Positions 60,687-64,000 of a stretch of DNA of 64,000 nucleotides are shown one piece after another. Where the stretch lies: the NCBI GenBank assembly GCA_021772025.1, contig JAETNT010000018.1, positions 1 through 64,000 on the forward strand, read 5' to 3'. Source of the DNA: Enterocloster bolteae. GTDB taxonomy: Bacteria > Bacillota > Clostridia > Lachnospirales > Lachnospiraceae. The first letter of the stretch is position 1. Each line of letters opens with the position of its first letter. The translations under genes and the position numbers were made by a program. The notes under the pieces were generated by a model. The model was not told where the DNA came from and made no database searches. It worked only from the letters and a program-made list of their open reading frames with translations.

Positions 60687-61808
60687 ATATTTACAAATTG
60701 GAAAAAAATATTTACTGTTGAGATGGCCTGCCTGCTGACTTTGTCGCTTGTGGGCTGCTATGAATATCGGGGACCTTATAGCAAGGAAGATGTAGAGGAA
60801 TACCTGACCGGAAGATATCCGGAGGAAACGCTCCATATCCAGCAAAAAGGGCTTCAGACCTGGGAATGTTGGTTTGATGAATTGCCAGATGCAGCTTTCC
60901 GGGTTTGGGTAGGCCAGGGCGGAGGCGACCCGGTGCCGATGCTCTACTCCAGGTTGGTTTCCGATGAAGCAGAGGTACTCCCGGAATACTACCTGGAGCA
61001 ATATCAGGAAGAGGGAGGCAGTCTGGATGCTTGGGAACTGCGTGACAGCATTTTCTATACGCAGTACAGCTCTATGGGCGATGCCGGCTCCGCTCTGGAA
61101 CAGCTGTCCGACTTTTTCGCCTGGACAGAGGGCAGGCCTTTGGCCCAGCTGGTGCCAAAGGGACAGTATAACTTCCAGCCGGAACTGCCCTGGCGGACCT
61201 GGGCTCCACAGTTCCACAACTTTCAAGAGTCGGTTGTTCATGGACCACAGGACGAAACGGAAGCAGTGCGGGAAGAACTGGAGGATTCCGTGAAGAAATA
61301 TTATGCCTTTTATTGCCTGCCCTGTGCTGAGTTTTCCCAGGCGGAGTTGGAAGAATATGCAGGGAACACCTGGCTTTGGACCCCGAAGCCCAGTGTCCGG
61401 CAAGGAGAGGAAATTTTGTCACCAGAGCTGTTTACAGGTATCGGTCTGGAAAGCGGAGTTATCAGCTATGGCGGCCTTTATACGCTGCTAATCCGTCTGG
61501 ATTTTGATGTAAAAGGGACGGCGGAGCATTTTACTGTCACTGGCGCGGATGGACATTCCTACGAATTTTCTTACAGTTTTTGGGAGGAAAAGGAGATAGA
61601 CTGGACCAATAATGAGACCATCACCCTGCCGGTATGGTATCATCTCCGGGACGGCTACCCTGTTGGAATAGAGGATGAAACTGGCTGGATGTATCGAGGG
61701 CCTGTGATCGGTCTCAAAGAAGGGTGGAACATTGATACCCATAACGGACACTTTCATTTTTATATGCCGTATTGGGAAATCACTGGTCTGAATGCTTCCT
61801 GGGATTGA
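60687..61808 (+). CDS. Lipoprotein, unknown, doubtful start codon
   Basis: This protein of about 373 residues has a typical lipoprotein signal (NWKKIFTVEMACLLTLSLVGC). A perfect GGGAGGTG (60673-60680) lies 6 bases before ATA 60687, where a start codon is expected; canonical in-frame starts are ATG 60648 (no ribosome site) and ATG 60723 (loses the basic signal residues). Either ATA is used or the start was mutated. The mature part is acidic and Trp/Tyr-rich, with beta-type segments (GGLYTLLIRLDFDVKG) and no recognised domain. Confidence 0.65.
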   Translation: MFTNWKKIFTVEMACLLTLSLVGCYEYRGPYSKEDVEEYLTGRYPEETLHIQQKGLQTWECWFDELPDAAFRVWVGQGGGDPVPMLYSRLVSDEAEVLPEYYLEQYQEEGGSLDAWELRDSIFYTQYSSMGDAGSALEQLSDFFAWTEGRPLAQLVPKGQYNFQPELPWRTWAPQFHNFQESVVHGPQDETEAVREELEDSVKKYYAFYCLPCAEFSQAELEEYAGNTWLWTPKPSVRQGEEILSPELFTGIGLESGVISYGGLYTLLIRLDFDVKGTAEHFTVTGADGHSYEFSYSFWEEKEIDWTNNETITLPVWYHLRDGYPVGIEDETGWMYRGPVIGLKEGWNIDTHNGHFHFYMPYWEITGLNASWD

Positions 61809-61908
61809 TGGATCTGTATCTAAAAATCCTAACCCTAAAGATATGGCTTACACCTGTGATGAAACAGAATATCCCATTGAAAACAATCAGCAACAGGAGG
61901 AATGGATT

Positions 61909-62307
61909 ATGAACAACAAGTTTCCTCAAAAACAAAATACCAGCGAAAAACTGAAAGCGAAGCAATATGGAGCAGCGGCCCTGATTTGTATTTTAGTTGC
62001 TGTCATCATGACAGTTATCCGCCTGATATGGGGAAGTGTTATGCTGGGAAGCGGCGGGGATAAAGTACCTTTGAGCATGGTCATTTTTCTTGTGCGTAAC
62101 ATTGTGCTGCTCTTTGGAGCGGTAGACCTTGTTTCCGCAATCTATCACATCATGCTTTGGAACCGAAACGGGCGACACAGTATGGATGATGACAACAATG
62201 GCCTGCTTTCTGACTGGAAAAGTGGGGAGCGTTCTCCGGTTAAAATTTTGTTGATTCTGATGGCGGGTATTGTAGCACTGGCGCTTGTAATTGTTATACA
62301 GGGATAA
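61909..62307 (+). CDS. Small membrane protein, unknown
   Basis: This 132-residue protein has three membrane helices (ALICILVAVIMTVIRLIWG, MVIFLVRNIVLLFGAVDLV, ILLILMAGIVALALVIVI) and a polar loop between the second and third. ATG 61909 is 8 bases after AGGAGG; the longer frame to 61792 overlaps the preceding gene. No family is recognised. Confidence 0.75.
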   Translation: MNNKFPQKQNTSEKLKAKQYGAAALICILVAVIMTVIRLIWGSVMLGSGGDKVPLSMVIFLVRNIVLLFGAVDLVSAIYHIMLWNRNGRHSMDDDNNGLLSDWKSGERSPVKILLILMAGIVALALVIVIQG

Positions 62308-62367
62308 GGATAGGAGGATAAACGGCAGAAATAATATAAGAAATATAGAAAAATGGAGAAAGCTGTA

Positions 62368-63331
62368 ATGAAAAAAAGTGCTTACAGGAAATGGATATTT
62401 CCTGTCCTGGTGGTATTTCTGCTGGTTGCCGCATTTATAATCCGAAAATATAAAAAGCAGGAAACAGGGTATTCCATAATGCAGGCTGTCATTGAAAAAC
62501 TTCCGGATTATCAGAATGAGATTAAAAGCTGAGGATACCAGGTATCCGTACTGCCGAAAATGACCGGGGAGCCGCTGTTTGAAAACACAGCGGATGCCAG
62601 TTCCAAAGACCGCTACGATGTATCTGTCCTAATTGAAATAACGGCGGAGTCTTTGGAGGACGGGAATGAAGTCTCTGTCATTGGAGGCGGTTTTTTTGAA
62701 ACAAATTACTGCAGCAATAATTTTGAGGAATGCCGCTTGTGGAATGGAATAGACCCGGCAGGCGCAAACAGCTATTCCGATTATAACATAAAACAGGAAT
62801 ACAGCGCGGCGCAGCTGCTGGGATATTACAGGAAGGGACTGGAATTACAGAACCACTGTGTCACCAAAAGACGACCTCCAAACGCAGTTTTTTGTGTTCA
62901 ACACTGTCGAGGGGGAGAGTTTTAGTGTACCGGGCTTAGCCAACAGATTATCTGATACCTATTCGCTTGATATTTTTGGCAAGGCATTTGAAACTTCTTT
63001 CGACTATTTTTATCCTGTCAAGTCGTCATCTGTCTACTATTCTGATTTGTATGTGAACATAGAGTCGGCTTCTTCCGGAAATTTGGAAACAGTGTGTATG
63101 GTATTGTCCCAAGCCTACGCAGATACCTTTGAAAAAGCACAAGTGATGCCCTCTGGGGTGTCTGTCATGCTTACATATAAAGGATCTGCATGGACAGAAG
63201 ACCAATCTTGCCTGATAAGGATTGACAGCTTTTATTTGAGTGGGTTTGATACGAACACCGAAACCATTGAAAAATATATTTTGGATGAGGTAAGTAAATA
63301 TCAAAAGAGGCTACAGCAAACTGATCCATAA
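62368..63331 (+). pseudogene. Broken membrane-anchored protein gene
   Basis: ATG 62368 opens a protein with an N-terminal membrane anchor (KWIFPVLVVFLLVAAFII). An in-frame TGA at 62530-62532 (codon 55) interrupts it, after which the same frame continues (GYQVSVLPKMTGEPL). Near 62850-62865 a one-base insertion (or two-base loss) moves the rest (DDLQTQFFVFNTVEG to the stop at 63331) into the +1 frame. Joined, the parts give one protein of about 320 residues with no recognised domain. Two independent lesions argue for a true pseudogene. Confidence 0.75.
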
Positions 63332-63410
63332 GGGCGTTACGCCCTTCGGTTTTACAAAGGAGTAAATTTTGGTATGGTAGTTCAATAAAACAAGAAAGCA
63401 GGTGAGAAGC

Positions 63411-63623
63411 ATGGGATTGGCGTATTTTTTCTTGTTCATTATGATACTGGGGGCAGCAGGAGCAGCGGTTGCTTTATTGGTGTTGGCGTGGATAATTTGG
63501 AAAAAATCTCGTTTCAAAATCTTTTCAGTCATCCCTGTGCTTTTAGCTGTGCCTTGCGCTGTTGCAGCATTTTACTTACTGGAAATCGTTTGGAGAGAGC
63601 CGCCCTGGGGGTTTCATTTCTGA
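63411..63623 (+). CDS. Small hydrophobic protein, unknown
   Basis: This 70-residue protein has two membrane helices (LAYFFLFIMILGAAGAAVALLVLAWIIW split at a Gly/Ala hinge, and IPVLLAVPCAVAAFYLL) joined by a basic turn KKSRFK. ATG 63411 has AGGTG 6 bases upstream. No family is recognised. Confidence 0.6.
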   Translation: MGLAYFFLFIMILGAAGAAVALLVLAWIIWKKSRFKIFSVIPVLLAVPCAVAAFYLLEIVWREPPWGFHF

Positions 63624-63710
63624 TGGGCTGACAAATATTCTTAATAAAGGCTTGGGGAAAATGCCTCGAAGTAGGCGGCAAAAAATAATTACAGTTAGGA
63701 GCGTAGAACT

Positions 63711-64000
63711 ATGGCAAAATTTCAACTGAATCCCGGAGAGACACTGATCGGCAGCGGGATGATGTCAATCTATTTGAAGCAGGGACTGAGCAAAAAGCCG
63801 TTTCAGGGGAACATCTATATCACTAATCAGCGGGCGTGTTTCAAAATCAGCATGATGCCCGGCGCATTGGATATGGATTTACCGTTGGAAGACATCAGGG
63901 GATTTTCGGTGAGCGGCGTGGCGATATTTACCCAGGTAACAATCCACAGCCGGACAGGAGAAAACTATTCCTTTACGGGTTTCCCGGCAAAGAAGCAGCA
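63711..64000 (+). CDS. GRAM/PH-like domain protein, cut by window end
   Basis: The first 96 residues are visible and the gene continues past the window. The pattern LNPGETLIGSGMMSIYLKQG, NIYITNQRACF and DIRGFSV is that of bacterial GRAM/PH-like domains. AGGAG lies about 9 bases before the ATG. Confidence 0.75.
   Translation, partial: MAKFQLNPGETLIGSGMMSIYLKQGLSKKPFQGNIYITNQRACFKISMMPGALDMDLPLEDIRGFSVSGVAIFTQVTIHSRTGENYSFTGFPAKKQ

Noticed and set aside
62530-62532. TGA as a selenocysteine codon
   Set aside because: No selenocysteine-insertion hairpin is evident after it, and the same gene has a separate frameshift, so simple decay is more likely.
1-64000. CRISPR array or rRNA genes
   Set aside because: No regularly spaced repeats and no rRNA-like sequence were seen.

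Overview
The window looks like chromosome from a Gram-positive anaerobe of the class Clostridia, most likely a Lachnospiraceae-type gut bacterium. The evidence is indirect: strong AGGAGG-type ribosome sites, sigma-A promoters of the TTGACA-17-TATAAT type, Gram-positive SOS boxes, a Pel-type polysaccharide locus without the outer-membrane genes pelB/pelC, an RsgI-type anti-sigma factor, and an orphan MsmX-like sugar ATPase. No species call is possible from sequence alone.

Layout. (1) 0.1-7.1 kb: a mobile or accessory segment beside a tRNA-Gly gene. It holds a frameshifted tyrosine integrase, an IS1634-type insertion sequence, a small SOS-box-controlled gene, a YolD/Y-family polymerase pair with its own SOS box, and a ClpX-like gene broken by two apparent -1 shifts. 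(2) 7.3-11.6 kb: a MarR regulator with a palindrome in its promoter, and a heterodimeric ABC exporter. (3) 11.6-13.2 kb: a small membrane protein, a small HH-motif nuclease-like protein whose N-terminus resembles leaders of contractile-injection-system cargo, and an XRE regulator. (4) 13.3-38.2 kb: a compact, unidirectional run of 18 genes. It starts with a Gram-positive Pel locus (an SDR-PelD fusion, PelE, a PelA-like DUF2194 protein, PelF, PelG and a DUF4874/DUF4832 lipoprotein). It continues without a real gap into two paralogous giant membrane proteins, DUF1919, pyruvyl transferase, an Fe-S F420-dehydrogenase-like protein, an ABC exporter and six glycosyltransferases. (5) 38.3-54.9 kb: core genes, namely an NSS transporter, truA, an ECF sigma/RsgI pair, two tRNA-Gln, acyl-ACP thioesterase, an S1-domain protein, a methyltransferase, YitT, the MsmX-like ATPase, and a PucR-type regulator coupled to ftsE-ftsX-M23 hydrolase-S41 protease-dus. 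(6) 54.9-59.9 kb, minus strand: threonine aldolase, then a thiamine-precursor ABC system (permease, binding protein, ATPase) plus a TatD-family hydrolase, all behind a TPP riboswitch with a visible intrinsic terminator. (7) 60-64 kb: an accessory stretch with a small ORF in a structured leader, a lipoprotein with a doubtful start codon, small membrane proteins, one clear pseudogene and a truncated PH/GRAM-like gene at the edge.

The most interesting system is the 25 kb polysaccharide operon. PelD is fused to an SDR domain that lacks the usual Lys and keeps an RxxD c-di-GMP site beside a degenerate GGDEF, so output is probably controlled post-translationally by c-di-GMP. Its promoter region carries an 11-bp perfect inverted repeat facing a divergent XRE gene. 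The PelA-like protein appears to lack a glycoside-hydrolase domain, and the DUF4874/DUF4832 lipoprotein is a candidate to supply it. The downstream genes suggest a second, pyruvate-decorated polymer, or a modified Pel, made from the same transcript.
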